Assembly: GCA_905197955.1 (NCBI GenBank)
Contig: CAJKAR010000003.1
Span: 117,977-181,976 of the forward strand
Direction of reading: 5' to 3'
DNA from: an uncultured Lentisphaeria bacterium
GTDB lineage: Bacteria; Verrucomicrobiota; Lentisphaeria; Victivallales; UBA1829
DNA length: 64,000 nt
The position numbers were made by a program, and so were the translations under genes. Shown here piece after piece: positions 16,254 through 25,064 of the stretch (the stretch's first letter is position 1; every line of letters starts with the position of its first letter). Under the pieces are notes generated by a model. It was not told the origin of the DNA. It ran no database searches and saw only the letters and a list, made by a program, of their open reading frames with translations.

Positions 16254-17294
16254 ATGAAAGCGAAATCCATTGCTGACCGTTGGATTGAGACGGAAAAACC
16301 GGCAACCTACCATGGATGGCCAACGCTCATCAACGCGGGAGACGACCGTCTCATGCTTGTCTGTTCCGGCAACCGGCAGGGACATATCTGTCCGTTTGGG
16401 CGCGTCTACCTCTACACCTCCGAAGACGGAGGAAAAACGTGGAACACTCCAGTACGGCTCTCGAGGGGACCGCTCGATGACCGCGACGCAGGAATCATCA
16501 AGGCGCAGGACGGCTCTCTGCTGGTCAACTATTTTACAAGCATCCGTTTTCTGGAATCCCCCGATCAGCCGCCTGCCTGGGAAGCGGTCGAAGAAAAGAC
16601 GACTCTGGCTGATTTGAAAAGAGAACATGGCTTTTTCATGGTCCGCTCCACCGACGGCGGAAAAACATGGTCCGAAAAATATGCGGTTCCCGTCAACAAT
16701 GTACACGGTCCGGCGCTTCTGAACGACGGTTCTCTTCTCTGGGTCGGCAGAGAGATCGGCAATGCGATCCTTCAGGCAAAAAAAGGCAAACGGAACATCG
16801 CAGTACGATCAACAGACAACGGACTGACCTGGCAATTTGTCTCCGAACTCCCGGTCGTCCCCGGACAGCTCGCAACCGACTGGCATGAATTCCATGCCGT
16901 TCAAGCTGACGACGGAAGCATCATCGCCCAGTTCCGCAATCACACGGAACCGGAAATCGCCACATGGCAGACGGAATCCCGGGACGGCGGACTCTCATGG
17001 ACCGTTCCTCATTATCTCTGCTACGGCTTCCCGACCCATCTGCTGAATCTGCACGACGGCAGAATCCTGATGGTCTACGGCTATCGCAAGGAACCGTACG
17101 GCAACCGTTTCCGCATCAGTTCGGACAACGGGAAAAGCTGGTCCTGCGAGGCAATTCTCTCCGACGATGGAGAAGACTGGGATCTCGGTTATCCCTCCTC
17201 CGCCCTGCTGAGCGACGGTTCCATCGTCACAGCCTGGTACCAGAGCCGAAACGGAATCGCCTCCCTGCGCGTCAAACAATGGAGACTGGCATGA
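16254..17294 (+). CDS. Sialidase/BNR-repeat family glycoside hydrolase (cytoplasmic)
   Basis: 346 residues. AAAGGAGC precedes the ATG at 16254. At least five Asp-box (BNR) motifs of the form SxDxGxTW are visible: TSEDGGKTW, RSTDGGKTW, RSTDNGLTW, SRDGGLSW and SSDNGKSW. These define a six-bladed beta-propeller of the exo-sialidase superfamily. There is no signal peptide, so it acts in the cytosol. Many such propellers in Lentisphaerota-like genomes are not true sialidases, and the substrate may be another acidic or deoxy sugar. Its stop overlaps the next start (ATGA) in an operon with an FCD regulator and an HpcH-type aldolase. Confidence 0.85.
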   Translation: MKAKSIADRWIETEKPATYHGWPTLINAGDDRLMLVCSGNRQGHICPFGRVYLYTSEDGGKTWNTPVRLSRGPLDDRDAGIIKAQDGSLLVNYFTSIRFLESPDQPPAWEAVEEKTTLADLKREHGFFMVRSTDGGKTWSEKYAVPVNNVHGPALLNDGSLLWVGREIGNAILQAKKGKRNIAVRSTDNGLTWQFVSELPVVPGQLATDWHEFHAVQADDGSIIAQFRNHTEPEIATWQTESRDGGLSWTVPHYLCYGFPTHLLNLHDGRILMVYGYRKEPYGNRFRISSDNGKSWSCEAILSDDGEDWDLGYPSSALLSDGSIVTAWYQSRNGIASLRVKQWRLA

Positions 17295-17950
17295 ACCATC
17301 CGGAAGATTCCATCGCAGAACGCATTTTTCATTTCATCCGGGAGAATCATCTCTCAGCCGGAGACAAGCTGCCGACCGAAAAGGAGCTTGCCGCCATGTT
17401 CGGAACCAGCCGAGTCGTCGTCCGGGAAGGACTCCAGGGACTGAAATTTCTCGGCATTCTCGAATCCTCCACCCGGGGCGGAACCATCATCCGGGAAGTG
17501 AACTTTCCTTTGCTCAGCAGAAGCATCCAGTTTCAGATTGCCATCAACAGCGTGGATTGGAATCAGCTCACGGATGCCCGTCTTGCAATCGAACTGGGAG
17601 TGCTGGACACCCTCTGCGGAAAACTCTCGCAGGAACAGCTCCATGCCCTGCGGAAAAGCGCAGAGTGCACCCGGACCGGCAATACGGCGGAAGAACTTCG
17701 ATATGCCATTGAACAGGATAAGAATTTCCATCATCTGCTGTTCGAATACAGCGGAAATCCGATCCTGCTGGCATACTCGCAACTGCTGGAATGCTTCTTT
17801 GACGGACATCGGCTTCCTGGAAAAATCGAGGAATCCGTCGAAGTCACAGGGGACCATCTCCAAATACTCTCCGCGCTCGAAACGGGAAATCTTGAACTCG
17901 CACGCGGAACCATGCGAAGACATCTGAACAAATACAAACTCCATTCTTAA
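17291..17950 (+). CDS. FadR/GntR-family (FCD domain) transcriptional regulator
   Basis: 219 residues, starting at the ATGA overlap with the preceding gene. The N-terminal winged helix (LSAGDKLPTEKELAAMFGTSRVVVREGLQGLKFLGI) is a textbook GntR domain. The C-terminal helical domain (about 80-215) is an FCD ligand domain: DARLAIELG, the D-N-FHHLLFEYSGNP region with potential metal-binding His, and DHLQILSALETGN with a second His. FCD regulators commonly bind sugar acids, which fits control of the sialidase-aldolase operon by a pathway intermediate. Confidence 0.9.
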   Translation: MNHPEDSIAERIFHFIRENHLSAGDKLPTEKELAAMFGTSRVVVREGLQGLKFLGILESSTRGGTIIREVNFPLLSRSIQFQIAINSVDWNQLTDARLAIELGVLDTLCGKLSQEQLHALRKSAECTRTGNTAEELRYAIEQDKNFHHLLFEYSGNPILLAYSQLLECFFDGHRLPGKIEESVEVTGDHLQILSALETGNLELARGTMRRHLNKYKLHS

Positions 17951-17966
17951 AACGGAGGAACTGAAT

Positions 17967-18743
17967 ATGTGTGACCGTCTCCCACGGAGAAGCGTTGTCC
18001 TCGATAAACTGCGTTCGGGGAAAAAAGCAATCTCCTTCAAAAACAACTTTGCCTGCGCTCGCGCAACTGAACAGGCCGCGCTCGCCGGATTCGACTGCAT
18101 CTGGATCTGCTGCGAACATGTCCCGACCGATTTCGGTACCATGGAAAAACAGATTCTGGCGGCAAAAGCCCACAATACCGATTGTATCGTCCGGGTGGCA
18201 AAAGGTTCTTACAGCGATTTCATCCGGCCGCTCGAAGCAGATGCAACCGGAATCATGATTCCCCATCTCATGAGTGCGGACGAGGCAAGGGAAATCGTCT
18301 GGAAAACGCGCTTTCATCCGCTCGGACGGCGACCCGTCGACGGGGGAAACGCCGACGGACAGTTCTGTCGTCTCCCCTGCCGTGATTATATTCAATTCAT
18401 GAACGAAAACCGCATGATCATCGTCCAGATCGAGGACCCGGAACCGCTTGCGGAACTGGAGGAAATCTGTCAGGTTCCAGGCATCGACATGATCTTCTTC
18501 GGTCCCGGCGATTTCAGTCATGCGCTGGGCATTCCGGGAGAACTCAACCATCCGGAAGTGAACAGAGCCCGCAGGCGGATCGCGGAGACCGCTCATAAAT
18601 ACGGAAAATTCGCCGGTACCACATGCAGCATGGAAAATATGAAAGCATACTTCGAACTCGGATACGATTTCCTCAACTGCGGGTCCGATGTCAGCGCAAT
18701 GAACGACTACTGCAACAGAGTCATAAAACTCTTCCGCAGCTGA
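17967..18743 (+). CDS. HpcH/HpaI-family aldolase (2-keto-3-deoxy acid aldolase)
   Basis: 258 residues. ACGGAGG lies about 9 bases before the ATG. The class II metal-dependent HpcH/HpaI pattern is clear: FDCIWICCEH, an IVRV strand, ADATGIMIPHLMSADEA, RRPVDGGNADG in place of the usual GxRG...Y loop, IVQIEDPEPLAELEEI with the metal-binding Glu, and DMIFFGPGDFSHALG with the second metal ligand Asp. It should cleave a 2-keto-3-deoxy sugar acid to pyruvate (or a hydroxypyruvate-type product) plus an aldehyde. As last gene of the operon it probably processes the sugar acid made after the sialidase-fold hydrolase. Confidence 0.85.
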   Translation: MCDRLPRRSVVLDKLRSGKKAISFKNNFACARATEQAALAGFDCIWICCEHVPTDFGTMEKQILAAKAHNTDCIVRVAKGSYSDFIRPLEADATGIMIPHLMSADEAREIVWKTRFHPLGRRPVDGGNADGQFCRLPCRDYIQFMNENRMIIVQIEDPEPLAELEEICQVPGIDMIFFGPGDFSHALGIPGELNHPEVNRARRRIAETAHKYGKFAGTTCSMENMKAYFELGYDFLNCGSDVSAMNDYCNRVIKLFRS

Positions 18744-18762
18744 CAGTGCCGGGGGGAACAGA

Positions 18763-21279
18763 TCAGCTTTCCCGCTCCCACCCCTCCGGCAGAGCCATCA
18801 GCTCCGGAAAGTGAAGAACAAAACGACGCACCGCCAGTAGATAACTCCGGATCTGACGGCGATGACCGCAGATGCAGAGAGAACCGGCATGCAAACCATT
18901 CTCCGTCCGCATCCTCACGGACCCCAGCGAGAGAAAACCATTCGACTGAAAATCCGTCAGAGGACTGATGAACATCTCCGCATCCCGAATCACCGAGAGC
19001 CCCATCGAACCGACAATCTCATGCAGATCGCGCGGTGCAAGAACACTCGCCAGATGATAGAAAAACGGATGCAGCATCGTGCAGAGAGAAAGAAATTCAT
19101 GACTCTCACCACGACCAAGACGAATGTCGTGCATCCGAAGATTAATCTCCTTCTGAAAGTGCAGAAACTCCTCCAGCGGAGATTCCGCCGACGAATAAAA
19201 ACCCGGACGGATGAAAAGCAATCCAAGCTCCCGCTCTCCCTGTGCACTCATTCCGGCATCCACCGGCAGAAGCATCTTCTTGTCGCGAAACGCCTCGTGG
19301 CGCGACAATCCCCACAGCATCAGCCCCGCAAGCGATGCCGTCCCGTTCATCCGGACCAGATAATGTTTGTTCAGCCACTTCCGCAACTGCAGAATCCGTG
19401 AAAAATCGATGTACAGACGTGTCCGGAAAATCTGATCTCCGCAATCCATCGTCTCCGCCAGCGTAACCGGATAGTGCAGCGCCGGATAGAATACCTCACC
19501 CGCACTTCCCCAGCAGCGCTTGAGTTCCGTCAGCATCTCCTGCATCGGAGCGCCGTCCGCGGTAATGTGGTGGAACTGAAACCAAAGATCCACTTCCCGG
19601 AAGTCCGCCGTGAAACGAGCACTGATGCAGCTCATTCCCCAGCCCGGATGACGGCGAGTTCGAAGATCCGGCGTCGCCATCCGCGCCCCGATGCAGCGCT
19701 CCGAAGACTCCGGCAGAACCGAAATGTAAAGAAAGGAGGCACTCATCACTCGCTCAATCAGACGGTGCAAATTCCGGCGGGAAAGAAACGAAAATCCTTT
19801 CGCATGCTTCGCCCAGCGGGTCAATGCCTGACGAATCTGCTGCGGACGTTTCTTATCCGGAGCATCCTTGTACTGATTGCAAATTTGAATGATCTGTTTC
19901 ATTGCCGTTTCAAACTGCTCCTCCGAAAGAGAAATCCGCCGGGAATGACGCTCGTCAAAAAACGGCCGCAGATGCTTCAGATATCCTTCCTCATCCACTT
20001 CCGCCTCGACAATATCGCAGAGAGTCGTCTTGCGGCGACGGAAGGACAGCACTCCGGGTTCCACCGACCAATGCAGCTCTTTTCTCGTCAGCAGGAATTC
20101 ATACAGACGCTTCGTCAGCCTCTCCTTCGCCCCCGACAGCGATTCCGGCACGCTCCCTCCCGAATAATCCAGCCGGAAACTCGCCAGCAGGAACTTCGAG
20201 TACTCTCCTCGCAGAAAAATCGACGTCACTTTTCTCCACCCGTGCGCCTCGGCTCGCACCCCGAGCAGACGGAAAAACTGCAGAATCTTCAGAATCAGAA
20301 TCAGCACCACCGCTCCGATGCTCCATGTCTCAAACAGAGAGCTCAGACGCATCTTGCGCCGGGGAAATTCCGGAAGCGCCTCGACTTCCGCCGCTCGATG
20401 ACGCTGTGGAAGGGATGGACGCTTTCTATGAATAAAATCGCCAATCAGTCCGGCGGTCAATTCAGGGAACTCCTCCTGCGGAAGATGCCCGCAGTCCGGA
20501 ATCAGAATCTCCGTCGAGTTGCGCAGAATCCGCGAAAAACTTTCCCGATCCTCCTTCGGAACGATGGAGTCCTCCGCCCCCCAGATCAGCAGAACGGGCA
20601 GTTCAAAGCGGCTCAGACCGGCCGTGACACTTTCCCGATCCGGCGCCTGATACTTCCTCGCCGCACGGATAATGGAATCCAGACGCCCCGGATGCGAAAG
20701 CATTCCGGAATATGCCTCCAGAGTCCGCGGCGATATCCGCTCCGGATTGTGATACACATAGTCAAGAACAAGTTTCGCAAGAAAACGGGAACGGGCAAAG
20801 CGGAGGACACGTCCCGTGGCAAGCGAGGCGATCTTCCCGATGTATTCCGGCACCTCCTTCAGAAGACTGCTGCAGGAAAGCAGAATCATACGATCCATGC
20901 GCGACAGAACCTCCGGCGAGAGCGCCAGAAGAAGAGCGATCTCCCCGCCCAGCCCCTGTCCCACCAGAGTCAGTCGCCGCAGATCCAGTTTCAGTATGAA
21001 TTTCCGCACCAGTTCCGCCTGGTCAAAGTTCGATACCACCTCCTGCGAACTCTGAAGCGAAAACCCGAATCCGTTCAGATCCACCCGGATATAGCGGAAG
21101 CCTTCCGGAAGATAGCGGAGGAGTTCGTTCCATGTCCCTGAAAATGAGGCAAAATCATGCAGAAAAAGAAGAACAGGGCCATCACCGCCGGAATCGCGGT
21201 AGGCCAGAATATCGTTCGCACCGAGACGGAGGTGACGGTATTCGGTATTGAGATCACCTGGATTTGCTGCCGTCGTCAT
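18763..21279 (-). CDS. Fusion: alpha/beta-hydrolase fold (nucleophile missing) + TM segment + HHxxxDG acyltransferase-like domain
   Basis: 838 residues. ATG at 21279 is preferred over the 21381 extension, which lies deep in the preceding gene. Residues 1-300 have an alpha/beta-hydrolase pattern: LLFLHDF, DLNGFGFS, LIWGAEDSIVP with the Asp and IPDCGHLP with the His. The nucleophile elbow reads GQGLGG, so Gly109 replaces the catalytic Ser. A hydrophobic segment near residues 330-350 may anchor the protein. The C-terminal half contains HHITADG (570-576), the HHxxxDG signature of condensation, chloramphenicol acetyltransferase-like and WS/DGAT acyltransferases. The upstream gene, overlapping by 26 bases, encodes an LCAT-like lipoprotein. 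I infer acyl transfer to an envelope lipid. I do not recognise a characterised protein with this architecture. Confidence 0.7.
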   Translation of the reverse strand: MTTAANPGDLNTEYRHLRLGANDILAYRDSGGDGPVLLFLHDFASFSGTWNELLRYLPEGFRYIRVDLNGFGFSLQSSQEVVSNFDQAELVRKFILKLDLRRLTLVGQGLGGEIALLLALSPEVLSRMDRMILLSCSSLLKEVPEYIGKIASLATGRVLRFARSRFLAKLVLDYVYHNPERISPRTLEAYSGMLSHPGRLDSIIRAARKYQAPDRESVTAGLSRFELPVLLIWGAEDSIVPKEDRESFSRILRNSTEILIPDCGHLPQEEFPELTAGLIGDFIHRKRPSLPQRHRAAEVEALPEFPRRKMRLSSLFETWSIGAVVLILILKILQFFRLLGVRAEAHGWRKVTSIFLRGEYSKFLLASFRLDYSGGSVPESLSGAKERLTKRLYEFLLTRKELHWSVEPGVLSFRRRKTTLCDIVEAEVDEEGYLKHLRPFFDERHSRRISLSEEQFETAMKQIIQICNQYKDAPDKKRPQQIRQALTRWAKHAKGFSFLSRRNLHRLIERVMSASFLYISVLPESSERCIGARMATPDLRTRRHPGWGMSCISARFTADFREVDLWFQFHHITADGAPMQEMLTELKRCWGSAGEVFYPALHYPVTLAETMDCGDQIFRTRLYIDFSRILQLRKWLNKHYLVRMNGTASLAGLMLWGLSRHEAFRDKKMLLPVDAGMSAQGERELGLLFIRPGFYSSAESPLEEFLHFQKEINLRMHDIRLGRGESHEFLSLCTMLHPFFYHLASVLAPRDLHEIVGSMGLSVIRDAEMFISPLTDFQSNGFLSLGSVRMRTENGLHAGSLCICGHRRQIRSYLLAVRRFVLHFPELMALPEGWERES

Positions 21280-22771
21280 TCGGAAGGTTCCTGTGTTTGA
21301 TGATGTCGGAATATTCCGCCATGTGCTTTCTCTGATAAGGAGTCGGCGCCGCCAGCAGCAGGAACCGCAGATTGGTTTCAAACGTGTCGCTGTTCATGAT
21401 GCCCATGTGCCCCCCGTGGAAATAATATACGGAGGACCAGTTGATCGGAGAAACAAGAAACGGAAGCCAGTTGTCCTGCGTGCGCAGATCGTGACGGGCA
21501 CTCATGGCGGTGATCTTGCCGTCTCCGGCATCGCGCTTGATTACGGTGACGCGCCCGTCCGGCTGCACGGCGACCTTGTCGTTTGTAAGAAGTGCATCAC
21601 CGGCAATCAGGTACAGCGCCACATTTTCCGGAGCGGATGCCGGGGTTCGGAGCGATCGTTTGAACTGCTTTGCCCGTTTGAGACATTTCTCCAGATGATC
21701 CAGAGCCACCCGATAGCGTTCCTCGGGCGTTGCAATATCGGGCAAAATGGTTTTCAGCCACCTGTCCTGCTCCGGGTCGGCCAGTCCCCAGCCGTAGCGG
21801 ATCCAGGTATCCAGGGAAAAACAGTCAACGGGCACCGCGGCTTCTCCGCCGGAAAGGACAGAATCCGTTTCCGGATCGGGCAGCATCTGATAGTACGAAG
21901 GGAATGTTCCGATGACCGTTTTCGGATAAGCAGGCGCGGCAGGAGCCAGACGCAGTCCCTCCGTCAGCTCCACAAGCGTATCGACATATCCGGCATTGGG
22001 CGTGGCAATCATCACAACCTTGTCGATAAAACCGGCGCCTTCCCAGGTCACGGGCGGCACCTGATCGGGATCATCCGGCAGCGGAGTTCCTCCGTAACGC
22101 ATGAAATACCGGGCAACAAGTCCTCCCATACTGTGAGCGACCAGATCGAATTTCACATTGTAATCGGAAAGTCCGTAAAGTTCCCGGTATTTCTCCTGCA
22201 ATTCGTTTCTGCGCTCCAGGATGAACTCCCGCAGACGCGCCGCATTTTCCGAAATATCGCGCCGCCAGTCGTAATAAAACAAAAACAGAGAATGAAAATG
22301 GCGGTCCGGCGGCAGCGGTTCGGAATCCGGAACATAACCGGAATTCTTCAGGCTCCGCACCAGAATATCATATCCTTCATAATCGAACGAGAAGCCAAGA
22401 ATCCGGATCTGCGACCGGTCCAGCAAACCGGCGGGCTTTACGGACGAGGTCAGATTTCTCAGCGCAGCACCCTGTTTCATCGGATGCGCCAGTCGGGCGA
22501 ATTTATCCCCCATCAGCATTTCGCCGAATGCGAAATTTCCCCAGATGTTTTCGGAACAGGAGAGATCCTCCAGTTTGGAACCGAGCAGACCATGAATCAC
22601 GATCACGGGGTTCCGTCCCGGTCCCTCGTATTCAAACGACTTTTGCATCACATCACAGTAGACGGTCTTTCCGTGGACCTTCGCATCCTGATACGACCCC
22701 GAATCGGTCGAACAGGCATTGAGAAGAAGCAGGGGCAGAAGCGAAAGAGATAAGGCGTGCTCTTTTTTCAT
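21254..22771 (-). CDS. LCAT/phospholipase-like alpha/beta hydrolase lipoprotein
   Basis: 505 residues from the ATG at 22771. This start gives a lipoprotein signal (MKKEH, hydrophobic run, lipobox LLNAC). An ATG at 22792 is an alternative, and neither has a strong ribosome site. Motifs of the lecithin:cholesterol acyltransferase superfamily: VIVIHGLLGSKLED (oxyanion region and lid), FYYDWRRD, and FDLVAHSMGGLVARYF with the Ser nucleophile. A late YYFHGGHMGIMNS segment carries the likely catalytic His. It is expected to be anchored in the outer or inner membrane and to transfer or hydrolyse fatty acyl chains. It overlaps the HHxxxDG fusion gene. Confidence 0.8.
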   Translation of the reverse strand: MKKEHALSLSLLPLLLLNACSTDSGSYQDAKVHGKTVYCDVMQKSFEYEGPGRNPVIVIHGLLGSKLEDLSCSENIWGNFAFGEMLMGDKFARLAHPMKQGAALRNLTSSVKPAGLLDRSQIRILGFSFDYEGYDILVRSLKNSGYVPDSEPLPPDRHFHSLFLFYYDWRRDISENAARLREFILERRNELQEKYRELYGLSDYNVKFDLVAHSMGGLVARYFMRYGGTPLPDDPDQVPPVTWEGAGFIDKVVMIATPNAGYVDTLVELTEGLRLAPAAPAYPKTVIGTFPSYYQMLPDPETDSVLSGGEAAVPVDCFSLDTWIRYGWGLADPEQDRWLKTILPDIATPEERYRVALDHLEKCLKRAKQFKRSLRTPASAPENVALYLIAGDALLTNDKVAVQPDGRVTVIKRDAGDGKITAMSARHDLRTQDNWLPFLVSPINWSSVYYFHGGHMGIMNSDTFETNLRFLLLAAPTPYQRKHMAEYSDIIKHRNLPNDDGSKSR

Positions 22772-22887
22772 TGAGGATTCCCGGATATTCATTGGATACG
22801 GCTTTCAAGTAAAGAGTTGAATTCTTCCGGGAAAGAATATAACACGGCACGGAAATTTTACAAATTGCCGCAGGGAAGAAATTCTGC

Positions 22888-24834
22888 TCAGTATTCCAGG
22901 GAGAGTTCTTTCATACGGGGCTTCACGTCGAAGAGAATCTTCCCGTGTTTCACGACAAAAAGCCCCCAGTAATTTTCCGGGACCTGAAGGCTGCCGACAA
23001 GAGGACGCAGATAACGGTTCATCTTTCCGAGAATCAGATAGTATTCCAATCCTTTGCCGGCTTTTTCGACCGGCATTCTGACCATCCGCATCCTCCGGGG
23101 CTGTTTGTTGACTCCGAGCGGAACAAGCAAATACATATCGCCATCCGGCAGATCCTGAATTCCGAAACGGTTCAGGTAAAATGGATAAAGCGTCTCACCG
23201 AACTGCAACGCCGGATAGGGCTTTTCCATCACCCGGATGCGGGAGGGCAGAAGCGTATAACGACTGTGATTGAGGGTATAGGAGGCAATCATCCGTTCCT
23301 GCCGGGAAGTCCGGAAAAGCCGATCCTCCGAAACAGGCCCGAGCAGACTCTCGCCAAGCGGAAACACATAGTTGTGGCGGACCCCGAGAAGATCCAGCAC
23401 GGTAGGAGCAATATCAAAGGTCATTCCTGCACTTTTCCGATCCCCCTGCATGCCGCAGTTCAGAGCCATCATGACAAGACGGCGACGAGGATTCCGGTTC
23501 AACGCTTCCGAGAGGATTCCGCCGGGCATAAGATGATCGCTCACCAGAATCACACAGGTATTCTTCCATGCGGGAGTCTGTTTCAAACGGGCAATGAAAT
23601 TTCCGATCCGTTCATCCATGGTATGAACCGCATCCAGCATCACGCTGCCGGTCTGGTTTTCCGGATAACGGATGGAATCCTCATAGAAAAATCCGTGCGG
23701 AGCGTGGGTATCCAGAGTCAGAAGAGTGAGATTGAAGGGCTTTTTCTGATCGGAAAGAGATTGAAAAGTCTGAAACGCCCAGTCAAAAAGGACGGCGTCA
23801 CTGCATCCCCAGGAACGGGAACGGCCGGGAAATTCCGTTTCATACGCAGCCATCCGATCAAAACGTTCACGTCCGAGGAACACGTTCATCCCGGCAAACG
23901 AGAGGTTCACTCCCCGAAGAAACACCTGCTCGTATCCCGCCGAGGAAAGAATCGAAGGCAGAGAGGGTAGTTTCTCCCCGACAGCCACCCGGATTCCGGA
24001 ATTCACAAACCCTCCGCGCAGAACCTGCTTCACAAGTGGAAGTCCCATCATCGACGCATAGATTCCGCCGAATGTGTAATCCGCATTCAGCGCCGGAGCA
24101 AGATTGTCGAAACAGAGCGCCTCTTTTTTCAGCTCGTTCAGACGGGGTGTCAGCCCCGGAAACAGACGCTCGTCCAGAAACGAGTTTTCCAGCGACTCCA
24201 TATAGATCAGAACCAGATTTTTCCCGGGAGAAGCCACAACCTTCTCTTTACTGATCGAAGAAACCTTTACCCCCGCTTTCCGATAGTCCTCATTGGAAAA
24301 ACGGGCGCTCCGGAGTTCAAAATCCAGAAAAGCCTCCCGCGCCGGCGAAAACAGCAGAAGCGGAAGCGAACAGAGAAGTCCGACCGCGCACCACCTTTTC
24401 CGAATCCTTTTTCCAGGAAATTTCAGATAAAGAAACACGATTCCCGCCAAAAGCACTCCATAGAAAAGAATTCCGAGCAGAATCTCTTCCCAGAACAGGG
24501 ATACTATCATCGGAAAATTCGCCAGCCGGATATGATACAGAAGTTCAAAATTCAATCTCTTCCCGGAACAGAAAAATACAAGATCGAAAAACAACTGGAA
24601 AAACAGCAGGACTCCGCCCGTTACCCCCACCGCCCAGATTCTCCGGGAGGATCCGCGCAACAGACTCGAAACAAAAAACAAACACAACGCAATTCCCGCA
24701 GTCCCAAGAAACAAACGGTAATCGAACATCCGCGCGGCAAACGAGTTCACCACAGGCGCAAGCGAGACTAGAAGATAAGAGATCAGAAGAGAATACACAA
24801 GCCTGTTTTCCTTACAGACGGACCAGGACAGCAC
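22888..24834 (-). CDS. Membrane phosphoglycerol transferase-like protein (OpgB/MdoB, LTA-synthase/sulfatase superfamily)
   Basis: 648 residues with a GTG start. Five hydrophobic segments lie in the first ~170 residues, then an alkaline-phosphatase-superfamily domain faces the periplasm. Motifs match E. coli OpgB: LVLIYMESLENSF, FPGLTPRLNELKKEAL, ADYTFGGIYASMMGLPL with the nucleophile Thr region, LRGVNLSFAGMNVFLG, LTLDTHAPHGF, ILVSDHLMPGG and DIAPTVLDLLG. It is shorter than OpgB at the C-terminus. It probably moves phosphoglycerol from phosphatidylglycerol to a periplasmic glycan or glycolipid. It is first in line before the LCAT-like and acyltransferase-fusion genes (gap of about 115 bp). Confidence 0.82.
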   Translation of the reverse strand: MLSWSVCKENRLVYSLLISYLLVSLAPVVNSFAARMFDYRLFLGTAGIALCLFFVSSLLRGSSRRIWAVGVTGGVLLFFQLFFDLVFFCSGKRLNFELLYHIRLANFPMIVSLFWEEILLGILFYGVLLAGIVFLYLKFPGKRIRKRWCAVGLLCSLPLLLFSPAREAFLDFELRSARFSNEDYRKAGVKVSSISKEKVVASPGKNLVLIYMESLENSFLDERLFPGLTPRLNELKKEALCFDNLAPALNADYTFGGIYASMMGLPLVKQVLRGGFVNSGIRVAVGEKLPSLPSILSSAGYEQVFLRGVNLSFAGMNVFLGRERFDRMAAYETEFPGRSRSWGCSDAVLFDWAFQTFQSLSDQKKPFNLTLLTLDTHAPHGFFYEDSIRYPENQTGSVMLDAVHTMDERIGNFIARLKQTPAWKNTCVILVSDHLMPGGILSEALNRNPRRRLVMMALNCGMQGDRKSAGMTFDIAPTVLDLLGVRHNYVFPLGESLLGPVSEDRLFRTSRQERMIASYTLNHSRYTLLPSRIRVMEKPYPALQFGETLYPFYLNRFGIQDLPDGDMYLLVPLGVNKQPRRMRMVRMPVEKAGKGLEYYLILGKMNRYLRPLVGSLQVPENYWGLFVVKHGKILFDVKPRMKELSLEY

Positions 24835-24991
24835 CCCACCTGTCCTTCTCAGCCCGTCGGAAAAGGAATATACTCCGGCAAACTAACCGCGGAATGATCC
24901 GAAAATGATTTTTCGGTCATAAAAGTTCTCTCCCCCTCAGCGGAACTCCACGCCGATTTCCCGGAACTTTTATCCAAAATGGAAACCCTTC

Positions 24992-25020
24992 TTGAAAAAT
25001 GTTTCAGAATGTGGTATTGT
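24992..25020 (+). promoter_or_regulatory. Sigma70-type promoter
   Basis: TTGAAA (24992-24997), 17 bases, TATTGT (25015-25020), 45 bp before the membrane protein gene at 25065. Confidence 0.7.
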
Positions 25021-25064
25021 GAATCTCATAGAGAAGAGAGGCAAAAAAAAGGATTTTCCTCAAA

